Shown here piece after piece: positions 1-8,128 of a stretch of DNA of 64,000 bases. Source of the stretch: VFJJ01 sp031362415 (GTDB lineage: Bacteria; Actinomycetota; Acidimicrobiia; IMCC26256; VFJJ01). The stretch lies in NCBI GenBank assembly GCA_031362415.1, contig JANLSK010000312.1:62001-126000 (forward strand). Reading direction: 5' to 3'. Under the pieces are notes generated by a model that had not been told where the DNA came from, searched no databases, and saw only the letters and a program-made list of their open reading frames with translations. A program made the translations under genes and the position numbers. The first letter of the stretch is position 1. Each line of letters begins with the position of its first letter.

Positions 1-876
1 ACCAAGCGCTACGGCACGCGCATCGCGGTCGACGACGTGACCTTCGAGGTGACCGCCGGCCGCGTCACGGGTTTCGTCGGACCGAACGGCGCCGGGAAGT
101 CGACCACCATGCGGATGATGGTCGGGCTCACCCGAGCTGACCGCGGGGAGGTTCGCTACGACGGCATCAGGTACACCGATCTCCAGTACCCGGCCCGGGT
201 CGTTGGATCGGTGCTCGACGCCCGGTGCATGCACCCCGGGCGCACAGCCCGAAACCACCTTCGAGCGACGGCGGCCATCAGCGGCTTCGCTGTCGACCGT
301 GTCGCGACCGTGCTCGCCGAGGTCGGTCTCGAACGGGCAGCAGACCAGCGGGCGGGGAAGTTCTCACTCGGCATGCGCCAGCGCCTGGCGCTGGCTGGCG
401 CGCTGCTCGGCGAACCGCGGGTGCTCGTGCTCGACGAACCGTCCAACGGTCTCGATCCCGATGGCATCCGCTGGCTCCGCACCTCCCTCAGCGCCTTCGC
501 AGCAGGAGGAGGAACGGTCTTCGTGTCGAGTCATCTCATCAGCGAGCTGGCCATGTTCGCCGACGACCTCATCGTGGTCGGTGGCGGAACGCTGCTCGCA
601 GCCGACTCCGTCGAGGCGATCATCGCTCGCAACGAGATCACGGTCATCGTCGAGACCCCTCACCAGGCCGAACTGGCCGACCTCCTCACGGCGCACCAGC
701 TCTCATGGGACGTCGCCGGACACCGGCTGCTCGTGCATGGGTCGTCCAAGACCGCCGTGTCGCAGATCGCCTTCGACAACCGAATCCGAGTGGTCGAGAT
801 CACGGAGCTCTCGAGGTCGCTCGAAGAGACCCTGCTCGACATGACCGGCGCGTCGGCCGAGTTCACCTCGGCCTGA
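1..876 (+). CDS. ABC transporter ATP-binding protein (5' end outside window)
   Basis: ATPase of an ABC-2 type exporter; couples ATP hydrolysis to the membrane protein encoded next. The frame is open from base 1 (TKRYGTRIAVDDVTFEV), so the start lies upstream of the window. Walker A is GPNGAGKST, the signature region is FSLGMRQRLALAGALL and Walker B is VLVLDEPSNGLDPDG, followed by an H-loop in VSSHLISEL. About 290 residues are visible, close to the full length of such subunits. The permease starts 33 bases downstream on the same strand, so the two are an operon. The substrate is unknown. Confidence 0.93.
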   Translation, partial: TKRYGTRIAVDDVTFEVTAGRVTGFVGPNGAGKSTTMRMMVGLTRADRGEVRYDGIRYTDLQYPARVVGSVLDARCMHPGRTARNHLRATAAISGFAVDRVATVLAEVGLERAADQRAGKFSLGMRQRLALAGALLGEPRVLVLDEPSNGLDPDGIRWLRTSLSAFAAGGGTVFVSSHLISELAMFADDLIVVGGGTLLAADSVEAIIARNEITVIVETPHQAELADLLTAHQLSWDVAGHRLLVHGSSKTAVSQIAFDNRIRVVEITELSRSLEETLLDMTGASAEFTSA

Positions 877-909
877 CCGACAACCACACCCCTCACAGAA
901 GGTACGACC

Positions 910-1773
910 ATGAGCGTCAGCGCACCGTCCCTACCGAGCCTCCCGCCGAACATCCCGCCGAACATCCCGCCGAACGCCGCCCGACCCGCAACCCACCGCC
1001 CAGCCACTCGTTCCCCGGGCCACGACGTCAGAAGCATCCCGAAGGTCCTGAGGAGCGAGTGGATCAAGCTGGCGTCGGTCCGGTCCAGCATGGTCATCCT
1101 CGCCGTCACCGTCGGTGCGGGCTTTCTGGTCGCATGGGCCGTTGCGGCCCTGGTGACCGACGAGGTGCTGTACGTCTCCGAGGTCGGCTTCTACTGGAGC
1201 GTGGTCACGGCCGTGCTCGCGGCGATCGCCGGGATCTTGCTGTTCAGCTCCGAAGCTCAGCACGGCACTTTGGCGACGGCGTTGGCCGCGCAGCCAGCCC
1301 GCTGGGTGCTCACGCTCGCCAAGGCACTCACGGCCGCGGCCGTGGGTGTCGTGCTGGGAGCAGCCGGTCTCGCCGCCGGCTTCGGCGGCGCGTTGATCTC
1401 GGACATCGGTACCGGCGACACGTCGGGAATCGCCGCCACGACGCTGTGGGTGCTGCTCTACACGGCGCTCAGCGCGGTACTGGGGCTGGGCGTCGGGATG
1501 ATCGTCCGCCACAGCTCGGGGGCCATCGCCGGAGTGTTGGTATGGGGATTCGTGGTCGAGAACCTGCTCAACGTCTTCATCCCCGAGAGCGTCTCCCGCT
1601 TCCTTCCGTTCCTCGCCGGCAACCGTCTGCTCGCGATCGACTCGGATCTCGACTCCGCCGAGGCGATCGCCGTGGCCCTCACCAGAGCCGAGAACGCCCT
1701 CGTGTTCAGCATCTACACGGCGGTGGCACTCGCTGCTGGCGCCATCTCGCTGTATCGGCGAGACACCACCTGA
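910..1773 (+). CDS. ABC-2 type transporter permease
   Basis: Membrane partner (287 aa) of the upstream ATPase. After a Pro/Asn/Ala-rich cytoplasmic head (about residues 1-45) there are about six hydrophobic segments, from near residue 58 to the C-terminus (AVALAAGAISLY). The motif LRSEWIKLASVRSS before the first helix is typical of ABC-2 permeases. The head contains a 12-base direct repeat that encodes PPNI units (SLPPNIPPNIPPNA), which probably arose by slippage. It ends convergently against a cytochrome P450 gene. Confidence 0.88.
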   Translation: MSVSAPSLPSLPPNIPPNIPPNAARPATHRPATRSPGHDVRSIPKVLRSEWIKLASVRSSMVILAVTVGAGFLVAWAVAALVTDEVLYVSEVGFYWSVVTAVLAAIAGILLFSSEAQHGTLATALAAQPARWVLTLAKALTAAAVGVVLGAAGLAAGFGGALISDIGTGDTSGIAATTLWVLLYTALSAVLGLGVGMIVRHSSGAIAGVLVWGFVVENLLNVFIPESVSRFLPFLAGNRLLAIDSDLDSAEAIAVALTRAENALVFSIYTAVALAAGAISLYRRDTT

Positions 1774-1807
1774 GCCGGCCTCGCTCGACGGCGACTCAGG
1801 CCGGCTC
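1772..1807. terminator. Hairpin between convergent genes
   Basis: GAGCCGGCCT (1772-1781) and AGGCCGGCTC (1798-1807) form a perfect 10-bp GC-rich stem with a 16-base loop. The stem overlaps the stop codons of both the permease and the P450, which converge here. No T-tract follows, as is usual in high-GC actinobacteria. A bidirectional terminator role is inferred. Confidence 0.55.
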
Positions 1808-3025
1808 GACCGCCAGGTGGAGCTCCTCGAGTCGGCGGAGAAAGAGGCTGGGCACCCACCGGGGCGCCGGGGCCCCAGGGTCGAGGCTGATCGACCGGGC
1901 CCGCGACAGGAGCTCCTCGACAGCAAGTCGGGCCTCGAGACGGGCGAGCGGGGCGCCAATGCAGTGATGGATGCCCCAGCCAAACCCCAACTGCCGATTG
2001 GCGTTCGAGCGGTCGAGGTCGATGCCGTCGGGATCGGTGAACACCTCGGGATCACGATTCGCCGCTCCCCACATGAGCAGCAGGCGATCCCCCGGCTCCA
2101 GGTCGACACCACCGAGCGAGCAGGCGACACGCACGTGGCGGAAGTGCCCCCGGAACGGGGCTTCGAGGCGCAACACCTCCTCGACGAACGCCGGGATGCG
2201 GCCCGGTTCGGCGCGGAGCCGGTCCTGCACGTCGGGATCGATGGCCAGATGGAGCGCGCACGAGCCGGTGAGACCAGTGGTCGAGTCGCTGCCGGCTCCG
2301 ACGAGCTGCACGGCCATGGCGACGGCGTCGTCGGCGTCATACTCACCGGCGATGACCCCCGCGGCGAGGGTGTCGATCACCCCGATCGACGGGGATCCCG
2401 TCGCCACCCGCTGCTTGGCTGCCGTCAGATGCTCACCGAGGTAGGCGACCTCGTCGGCCACGTGGGCCATGCACTGGGCAATGCGGGCGCCGTCGGCGAA
2501 ACCCGACAGTAACTCGATGCCGGCATCCGACCAATGCTTGAGGCGGGCGGTGTCGCCGTCGGGCAGTCCCATCACCAATGCGATGGCGCGGATCGGCAGC
2601 ATGCTCGACACCGTGTGCACCCACTCGACGTGGCCGGTGGGAACCGTCGCCGCCAGGCGCTCGGCCACCATGGCTCGGAACTGCGGCTCGAGCCCGGCCA
2701 TGGGCGTTCCACCAAACGGTCGGTTGAGGCTGCGCCGGTGCACGGTGTGGAACGGCTCGTCGGCTGTGGCCAACACGTCGACGCCACCACCACCGCCAGC
2801 GTCGATGAGGATCTGGCGGCCCGTGTCGTCGACCATCACGAACGCTGTGAGGTTGTTCGAGAGCTCGACCGTGCGGCCGATGGCGTCCATCACGTCGGCG
2901 TGTCGGAGCACGAGATACACGTCGAACTGGGGCACCCGGAACACCGGCTGCTCGATCCGTAGCCGGGCCCACGTGGGATACGGATCATCGAGCACGACGG
3001 CAACGAACGGATCGACGGTCGTCAT
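1796..3025 (-). CDS. Cytochrome P450
   Basis: Haem monooxygenase of 409 aa, normal for soluble bacterial P450s. The I-helix is AGSDSTTG, the K-helix ExxR is EEVLRLEAPFR, and the haem loop is FGWGIHHCIG with the Cys ligand near residue 355. The frame is open 57 codons further upstream, but ATG 3025 begins MTTVDPFVAVV, a typical P450 N-terminus, and the upstream residues look non-coding. It is divergent from an LLM flavin oxidoreductase. The substrate cannot be read from sequence; the neighbourhood suggests lipid or xenobiotic oxidation. Confidence 0.92.
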   Translation of the reverse strand: MTTVDPFVAVVLDDPYPTWARLRIEQPVFRVPQFDVYLVLRHADVMDAIGRTVELSNNLTAFVMVDDTGRQILIDAGGGGGVDVLATADEPFHTVHRRSLNRPFGGTPMAGLEPQFRAMVAERLAATVPTGHVEWVHTVSSMLPIRAIALVMGLPDGDTARLKHWSDAGIELLSGFADGARIAQCMAHVADEVAYLGEHLTAAKQRVATGSPSIGVIDTLAAGVIAGEYDADDAVAMAVQLVGAGSDSTTGLTGSCALHLAIDPDVQDRLRAEPGRIPAFVEEVLRLEAPFRGHFRHVRVACSLGGVDLEPGDRLLLMWGAANRDPEVFTDPDGIDLDRSNANRQLGFGWGIHHCIGAPLARLEARLAVEELLSRARSISLDPGAPAPRWVPSLFLRRLEELHLAVEPA

Positions 3026-3050
3026 GGCCAGATCGTCGCGCTCCGACGTT

Positions 3051-3071
3051 CCACACGCCACACGCCACACG
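3051..3071. repeat. CCACACG x3 tandem repeat
   Basis: Three perfect head-to-tail copies of the 7-mer CCACACG lie in the divergent promoter gap between the P450 and LLM genes. This is one of several short perfect tandem repeats in non-coding gaps of this window. Confidence 0.7.
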
Positions 3072-3181
3072 GCCCGTCCCAGGCGCAGACAGCCAGGCCC
3101 GGGACGAGAACCCCGCCCGACGGGCACGGACGCCGCTGCCGGCGCGAGGCTGGCGCCAATCACCCGCCCTTGGAGGATCCC

Positions 3182-4147
3182 GTGCGCACCATCCACTCAA
3201 GCGCCGACTGCACCCCGGCGCTGTCGATCCACCTGGCCAACTTCGCGGCGACGGCACCGGCCGCCGGCTGGCATCACCTCATCGACCGAGCCAAGGCCGC
3301 CGACGAGGCTGGCGTCGACCGGCTCTCGGTGTCCGACCATGTCGTCTTCGGCGAGGACCTCGAGGCGTACGGTCGGGCCGAGACCGGGGGCATGGCCGGT
3401 GGCAAGCAGCCCACCGGGCCCGACGGGCAATGGCTCGAACCGCTCACCGTGCTATCGGTGATCGCCGGGGCCACCGAGCGCGTGCGTCTCCAGACCGGGG
3501 TGCTGCTCGCGGCGCTGCGACGTCCGGTGGTGCTGGCCAAGGCTGCGGCCACGCTCGACGTGATGTCGGACGGGCGCCTCGATCTCGGTGTGGGCGTTGG
3601 CTGGCAGCGCGAGGAGTACGAGGCGGCCGGGCTCTCCTACGCAGGACGTGGCGCGCTGCTCGACCACACCCTCGAGGTGTTGCAGACCCTCTGGCGCGAC
3701 CTGCCCGCTCGCTTCGAGTCCGAGCGGCTCAGCTTCGAGAAGATCTACTGCGTCCCCCAGCCCGTCGACCCCGGCGGCGTACCGCTGTGGATCAGCGGCA
3801 CGTTGAACGACAAGGTGATCAAACGGGTTGCCCGCTTCGGCGTCGGCTGGATCCCGTGGGGTGACGACATGTTCGACCTGCCCTCGAAGATCGCCCGGTT
3901 GCGCGACGGCCTTGCCGCCGAGGGCCGCGACGCATCGGGGCTCCAGATCCCCGGCAACCTCCCCGCCGTCAAGACCGCCGACGGCGCGCTCGACCTCGGA
4001 GCCACCATGGCCGGCGTGCCCGCACTCGTTGAGGCCGGCGTCACCGACTTCCGCCTCAACGGCGCCATCCCCGTCGAGCGCAGCGCAGCCGTCGACATGC
4101 TGAGCCCCATCGTGGCCGCGTTCCGCAGCGCCGTCGGTCGGACCTGA
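3182..4147 (+). CDS. LLM class flavin-dependent oxidoreductase (probably F420-dependent)
   Basis: Luciferase-like TIM-barrel oxidoreductase, 321 aa. Family features include the DRLSVSDHVVFGED strand, ERVRLQTGVLLAALRRPVVLAKAAATLD and DLGVGVGWQREEYEAAG. Start chosen at GTG 3182 because GGAGG (3172-3176) lies five bases before it; an in-frame TTG at 3170 would overlap the ribosome binding site. F420 use is inferred from the subgroup and from an F420-type PPOX enzyme elsewhere in the window. It ends four bases from the convergent Rieske gene. Confidence 0.88.
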   Translation: MRTIHSSADCTPALSIHLANFAATAPAAGWHHLIDRAKAADEAGVDRLSVSDHVVFGEDLEAYGRAETGGMAGGKQPTGPDGQWLEPLTVLSVIAGATERVRLQTGVLLAALRRPVVLAKAAATLDVMSDGRLDLGVGVGWQREEYEAAGLSYAGRGALLDHTLEVLQTLWRDLPARFESERLSFEKIYCVPQPVDPGGVPLWISGTLNDKVIKRVARFGVGWIPWGDDMFDLPSKIARLRDGLAAEGRDASGLQIPGNLPAVKTADGALDLGATMAGVPALVEAGVTDFRLNGAIPVERSAAVDMLSPIVAAFRSAVGRT

Positions 4148-4151
4148 TCGC

Positions 4152-5096
4152 TCAGGACCGAGCGCCGAACACCGCCGCCAGATCGTGCTTGGGAAAACGA
4201 GCGCAGCGCTCGAACCACCGACGAAGCTCGCGATCGACGGCAACGAAGGCGCCGATGTGGAAGTCCATCCCGGCGAATGCGCTCGTGTCGTCCTCGAGGA
4301 GGGCGTCGGCCAGCGTCTCCTGGAGCTCGAGACGCCGGCGCTTGCCCTTGGTGTCGGGCGTCGCGAACACGTAGTAGCTCTGTGATCCCTGCGGCGTGGG
4401 CGTCGACGTGAACAGGCCCATGCTGTCGACGTCGCCGGTCGTCACATAGGAGACCGTGTTGGTACCCGTCACCCGGATGCGTTGGTGGAACCGCATCGCC
4501 AGCGCGGCTGACGCGAACTCCATGTCGTACTCGACATGGTGCGGATCGCCCCAGCGGATCACCCGCGGATCGAACTCGAACTCCAGGCCGTGCACGTACC
4601 GGAGGTGGGCGAAGTCGAAGGAGTTGCCGAGGATCACCCAGGGCTCGACAGGGAACACATCGGTGCGCTTGGCCCTGATCGCCAGCGCGGTGTCGTCGTA
4701 GTCGCGAATCCCGGGGACCGCGAATCGAGGCTCGGGGCCGTTGTAGATCCAGATCAGCCCCCAGCGTTCGGAGACCGGGAAGCTGAACACCTTGGCCGCC
4801 TTGGGAATCCGGCCACGCGACGGGATCGACGTGCACCGCCCGTCGGGGCCGAAGCAGAAGTGGTGGAAGAGGCACTGAAGGTCGTCACCGACGAGAGAGC
4901 CGCGCGACAAGTCGGCGCCCATATGGGGGCAGCGGCTGCTCAGCACCACCGGCGCCTGTTCCTCGCCGGTTCGATAGGCGACGACCCTCCCGCCGAGCAC
5001 ATCGATGCCGGCGACCCGGCCATCGTCGATCTCGGAGGCCAGGCAGATCGCGTACCAGTTCTCGTCGGGGCCGGCAGGCGTCGAGAGCGGGGGCAT
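4152..5096 (-). CDS. Rieske 2Fe-2S aromatic-ring/sterol-type oxygenase
   Basis: Terminal oxygenase component of 314 aa. The N-terminal Rieske domain has Cys56-x-His58 (RCPHMG) and Cys75-x2-His78 (CLFHHF) with the family's 17-residue spacing. The catalytic domain has the mononuclear-iron motif DFAHLRYVHG, with His164 and His169. Length and layout resemble KshA-like or VanA-like single-chain oxygenases. No reductase gene is adjacent. It lies 40 bases downstream of an SDR-like gene on the same strand, so co-transcription is likely. The substrate is unassigned. Confidence 0.88.
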   Translation of the reverse strand: MPPLSTPAGPDENWYAICLASEIDDGRVAGIDVLGGRVVAYRTGEEQAPVVLSSRCPHMGADLSRGSLVGDDLQCLFHHFCFGPDGRCTSIPSRGRIPKAAKVFSFPVSERWGLIWIYNGPEPRFAVPGIRDYDDTALAIRAKRTDVFPVEPWVILGNSFDFAHLRYVHGLEFEFDPRVIRWGDPHHVEYDMEFASAALAMRFHQRIRVTGTNTVSYVTTGDVDSMGLFTSTPTPQGSQSYYVFATPDTKGKRRRLELQETLADALLEDDTSAFAGMDFHIGAFVAVDRELRRWFERCARFPKHDLAAVFGARS

Positions 5097-5136
5097 GACG
5101 GGAGTCTCTCGCGAACCAGTGAGCCCGCGCCCCGCC

Positions 5137-5685
5137 TCAGACGTCGAGGCCGTACTCCCGGGCCACGGTCACCGCGTCGATGACGTCGCCGTGCAGCATC
5201 TGGATCGGCGGACCATCGAGGCTGTCGCCGGGGTCGAGCAACCAGCGCACGACGGCCGCCACGGTGGCCGGTCGCGCCGTACCCGGCTCGACGAGCACCA
5301 CCAGGGGACCGCCGGGGTCGTCGCCCCGCTCTTCGAGGACGACCGTCAACAGCCGGGCTCGGGCCGGGGCCGCAACCCGTACGGGTGACGGCGCGCCCGC
5401 CTCGTCGGCCAGCCCGACGAGCACCACGGCCGTTCCCGCTTCCGTTCCGGCCCGGCCATGGAGATGCGCCCGAATCCGCTGCAACGGTGCGATGACGTTG
5501 GCCACGAGGGCTTCGTCGACCGTACCCGACCGGCTCGGGCACTCGATCAGGACACGCGGAGCCAGCCCATCGGTTGGCTCATCGACCACCCGAAAACCAA
5601 GTTGCCGCATGAGTTTCGAGCACTCGCCGGCCACGTCGTCCGTGCCGGTGATCAGAGCGACACGGGTCGGCACCGACTGACTCAC
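5137..5685 (-). CDS. Short SDR-like (Rossmann-fold) protein
   Basis: A 182-aa protein whose N-terminus VALITGTDDVAGECSKLMRQLGF has the shape of an SDR nucleotide-binding strand, but the usual TGxxxGIG is degenerate (TGTDDVAG). The central NAG and YxxxK catalytic motifs are not visible and it is about 70 residues shorter than a normal SDR. The C-terminus VVRWLLDPGDSLDGPPIQMLHGD resembles an SDR tail. It probably binds a nucleotide poorly or has a non-catalytic role beside the Rieske oxygenase. GTG start. Confidence 0.6.
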   Translation of the reverse strand: MSQSVPTRVALITGTDDVAGECSKLMRQLGFRVVDEPTDGLAPRVLIECPSRSGTVDEALVANVIAPLQRIRAHLHGRAGTEAGTAVVLVGLADEAGAPSPVRVAAPARARLLTVVLEERGDDPGGPLVVLVEPGTARPATVAAVVRWLLDPGDSLDGPPIQMLHGDVIDAVTVAREYGLDV

Positions 5686-5762
5686 GTGCTGTACCCGATC
5701 ACGGACATCCGGGCACCCTAGCCAGCTCTCTTCGAGGCACGAGCGCGGGTCTTCCCACGACG

Positions 5763-5791
5763 TTGCCTTGTCGGTACCCCCGGCCTAGCGT
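5763..5791 (+). promoter_or_regulatory. Candidate sigma70-type promoter for the amidohydrolase
   Basis: TTGCCT (5763-5768) and TAGCGT (5786-5791) are separated by 17 bases, upstream of the gene at 5854. The match is partial, so this is only a candidate. Confidence 0.3.
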
Positions 5792-5853
5792 CAGGTCATC
5801 GTCGGGCAGTGCTGTGCACCGGCGGGTTCCCACCGGCTTCGCAGGAGGCGGCG

Positions 5854-7026
5854 ATGGCGCGCTACTACCAGGTCATATCGGGTGACGGTCACGTCGAGAC
5901 TCCACCGCAGAGTTGGGCGAAGTACGTCCCCGAGAAGTGGCGGGAGCGCGCCCCGCGGCTCATCTCCCTCCCCGATGGCGGCGAGGGCTGGATCGTCGAG
6001 GGCCAACCCATGCTGCACAACGGCCAGAACATCACCGGCGGCCGTCCCGTGAGGTTCCGCAACGACAGCTACTTCAACCCCGACGGATCCCCGGCGCCCG
6101 GTGCCGGATCGGGCGCCCAACGACTGCGCGAGCAGGATCTCGACGGCATCGACGCCGAGGTGCTGTTCCCGCCGGTGTTCGCCAGTCGTTTTCTGGAGGG
6201 AATCAACGACAAGGACGTGTATCTGTCGATGATCCAGGCGTACAACACGTTCTTGGCTGACGACCTGTGCTCGGTCGCTCCCGACCGACTCATCGGCAAT
6301 GCCATCATGCCCGTCTGCGGGCTCGATGAAGCCGTGGCCGAGCTGGAACGGGTGTCTCGCATGGGTATCCGGTCTGTGAGCTTCTATCAGTTCCCCAACG
6401 GGACCGGTGCTCCGAAGCCCGAGGACGACCGGTTCTGGGAGAAGGCCCTCGAGCTCGGCGTGCGGCTCAGCCCGCACTTCGGGTTCGGGTTCATCCGCTC
6501 CGATCCGGGGCTGCCGGGCGCGGGAACGGGCCATCAGCCCGTGGCGGCGGCGCTGTGCCAGCGGGCCGGCGCCCACGCACCCATCTACTGCATGGCCCAG
6601 GTGATCACCTCTGGCGTGCTCGATCGGTTCCCCACGTTGGAGATGTACTTCGCCGAGACGAACGTCCATTGGCTGCCCGGGTCGATGTACATGCTCGACG
6701 ACAGCTACGCGCTCTTCAAGGAGTGGTTCTCGCTCGATTGGAAGATGTCGCCGAGCGAGTACTGCCTGAGGCACTTCCACTGGGGCATCATCCGCGATCC
6801 CGTCGGGCTGGCGATGGGGCCTGAGCGCATCCCGTTCGACCGCGTGATGTGGGGTACCGACTTCCCCCACTCGGTGGGCTCGTTCCCCGAGTCGCGCCGG
6901 CACCTCCACGAGGGGTTCGCGCCGCTCACCGAGCAGATCCGCCGCCAGGTGCTGTTGGAGAATCCGGCCCGGTACTTCGGGCTCGATCTCGGCGCGCCCA
7001 TCACCGAGACGCCGGCAACCGGCTGA
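5854..7026 (+). CDS. Amidohydrolase family 2 (TIM-barrel metal hydrolase)
   Basis: Predicted metal-dependent hydrolase or decarboxylase, 390 aa. The N-terminal VISGDGHVETP has the DxH metal-ligand pattern of the amidohydrolase-2 family, and the C-terminal RVMWGTDFPHSVGSFPES carries the late-strand Asp. Start is ATG 5854, because AGGAGG (5843-5848) lies five bases upstream; an in-frame start at 5809 has no such site. The family often acts on ring-cleavage products, which would suit the P450 and Rieske genes beside it. The reaction is not determined. Confidence 0.87.
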   Translation: MARYYQVISGDGHVETPPQSWAKYVPEKWRERAPRLISLPDGGEGWIVEGQPMLHNGQNITGGRPVRFRNDSYFNPDGSPAPGAGSGAQRLREQDLDGIDAEVLFPPVFASRFLEGINDKDVYLSMIQAYNTFLADDLCSVAPDRLIGNAIMPVCGLDEAVAELERVSRMGIRSVSFYQFPNGTGAPKPEDDRFWEKALELGVRLSPHFGFGFIRSDPGLPGAGTGHQPVAAALCQRAGAHAPIYCMAQVITSGVLDRFPTLEMYFAETNVHWLPGSMYMLDDSYALFKEWFSLDWKMSPSEYCLRHFHWGIIRDPVGLAMGPERIPFDRVMWGTDFPHSVGSFPESRRHLHEGFAPLTEQIRRQVLLENPARYFGLDLGAPITETPATG

Positions 7027-7052
7027 ACCGGCTGCGCTGAGCTGGCCGGCGC

Positions 7053-7430
7053 CTAGCGCAGACCCACCAGGTCGACGACGAAGATCAGGGTCTCGCCGCC
7101 CTTGATGACGCCACCGGCACCACGGCTGCCGTATCCGAGGGCCGGGGGGATCGTGAGCTGGCGACGGCCGCCGATCTTCATCCCCTGCACGCCCTGGTCC
7201 CAGCCGACGATCACCTGACCGGCGCCGAGCTTGAACTTGAAGGTCTCGTTGCGGTTCCAGGAGGCGTCGAACTCCTGGCCCGTCGACCAGGCCACGCCCA
7301 GGTACTGGACCTCGGCGATCTTGCCCTTGACGGCTTCCTCGCCGTCACCCACGACGAGATCTTCGGCAACGAGCTGGCCCGGGGGGGTGCCCTCGGGGAC
7401 GGTCACAGTGGGTCGGCTGATCTCGGTCAT
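7053..7430 (-). CDS. FKBP-type peptidyl-prolyl cis-trans isomerase
   Basis: Single-domain FKBP of 125 aa that accelerates proline isomerisation in protein folding. The FKBP core is visible: VQYLGVAWSTGQEFDASW, FKLGAGQVIVGWDQGVQGMKIGGRRQL, IPPALGYGSRGAGG and the ending LIFVVDLVGL. There is no signal peptide or lipobox, so it is probably cytoplasmic. ATG 7430 is used; a longer open frame upstream (to 8012) overlaps the J-domain gene and is not credible. It is convergent with the amidohydrolase. Confidence 0.93.
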   Translation of the reverse strand: MTEISRPTVTVPEGTPPGQLVAEDLVVGDGEEAVKGKIAEVQYLGVAWSTGQEFDASWNRNETFKFKLGAGQVIVGWDQGVQGMKIGGRRQLTIPPALGYGSRGAGGVIKGGETLIFVVDLVGLR

Positions 7431-7528
7431 GGCGGCCACCGTAGTCGCGAGGCTGGCCGGGCTCGCGACTGCTGTGCCGCTCGGGTGAGCCCCTCGAAAG
7501 CACCGCCATGGCCGATGCGGCCGAACGC

Positions 7529-8005
7529 TCAGCGGGCCAGGGCGACGGCCAGCAGCGACGAGAAAGCTCCGCGATCGGCCTCGGAGCGCGTCGGCGGCGC
7601 CGGGTATGCCGCAGTCGACACCCGCCAGTGGGCCGGCCGGCGCCAGGTGGCCGCCGGGCCCGTCGCCGGAAAGGCCGTCAGATCGAGATCGACGGTCGTC
7701 CGGTATCGGCCCATCACGGTGGCCGTCCGAGCGTCGAGCGGGCGCCCGGTACACACCGGCGCCTCGGGGGCAGCGACGTCCTCGGGGGCGTCGGAGGCGT
7801 GGGTCTCGGCATCCGCCTCGGGGGCACCGGGGAGCAGCTCGACGTAGGCGCGACGCACAGCCTCGAACGAGCGGCGGTCGCCACCGTGGTCGGGGTGGGT
7901 TTCCTTGGCCAGCCGGCGGAACGCCTGCCGGAGCTCGTCTCGCGTCGCTCCCGGCGCGATGTCGAGCACCGCGTGGGGGTCGGCGACGGCGCACCCGTCT
8001 GCCAT
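7529..8005 (-). CDS. J-domain protein (DnaJ-like co-chaperone)
   Basis: A 158-aa protein with an N-terminal J domain (about residues 8-60): helix II RDELRQAFRRLAKETHPDHGGD contains the obligatory HPD that stimulates Hsp70 ATPase. There is no G/F-rich linker, zinc finger or substrate domain, so this is a minimal type III J protein. The remaining 90 residues have no recognised domain. It lies 98 bases upstream of the FKBP gene on the same strand, so two folding factors may be co-expressed. Confidence 0.85.
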   Translation of the reverse strand: MADGCAVADPHAVLDIAPGATRDELRQAFRRLAKETHPDHGGDRRSFEAVRRAYVELLPGAPEADAETHASDAPEDVAAPEAPVCTGRPLDARTATVMGRYRTTVDLDLTAFPATGPAATWRRPAHWRVSTAAYPAPPTRSEADRGAFSSLLAVALAR

Positions 8006-8128
8006 TGCACATCCTGTGCTTGTGTGACCCTCCCGATCCCTGGGAGGGCGAGCCGTTCCTTCGGCTCAGTGGTTCTGTCGGCCGGAGCGACCGTCAGTCA
8101 AGGTCCGCCGCGGACGCACGCGAAGACG

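Noticed and set aside
225..1967. A 580-codon plus-strand frame over the first ABC transporter
   Set aside because: Arg/Gly-rich shadow of the two transporter genes in another frame, common in high-GC DNA.
5137..5685. SDR-like gene as a frameshifted pseudogene
   Set aside because: No alternative frame continues with SDR motifs; the short frame is consistent throughout, so it is kept as a divergent gene.
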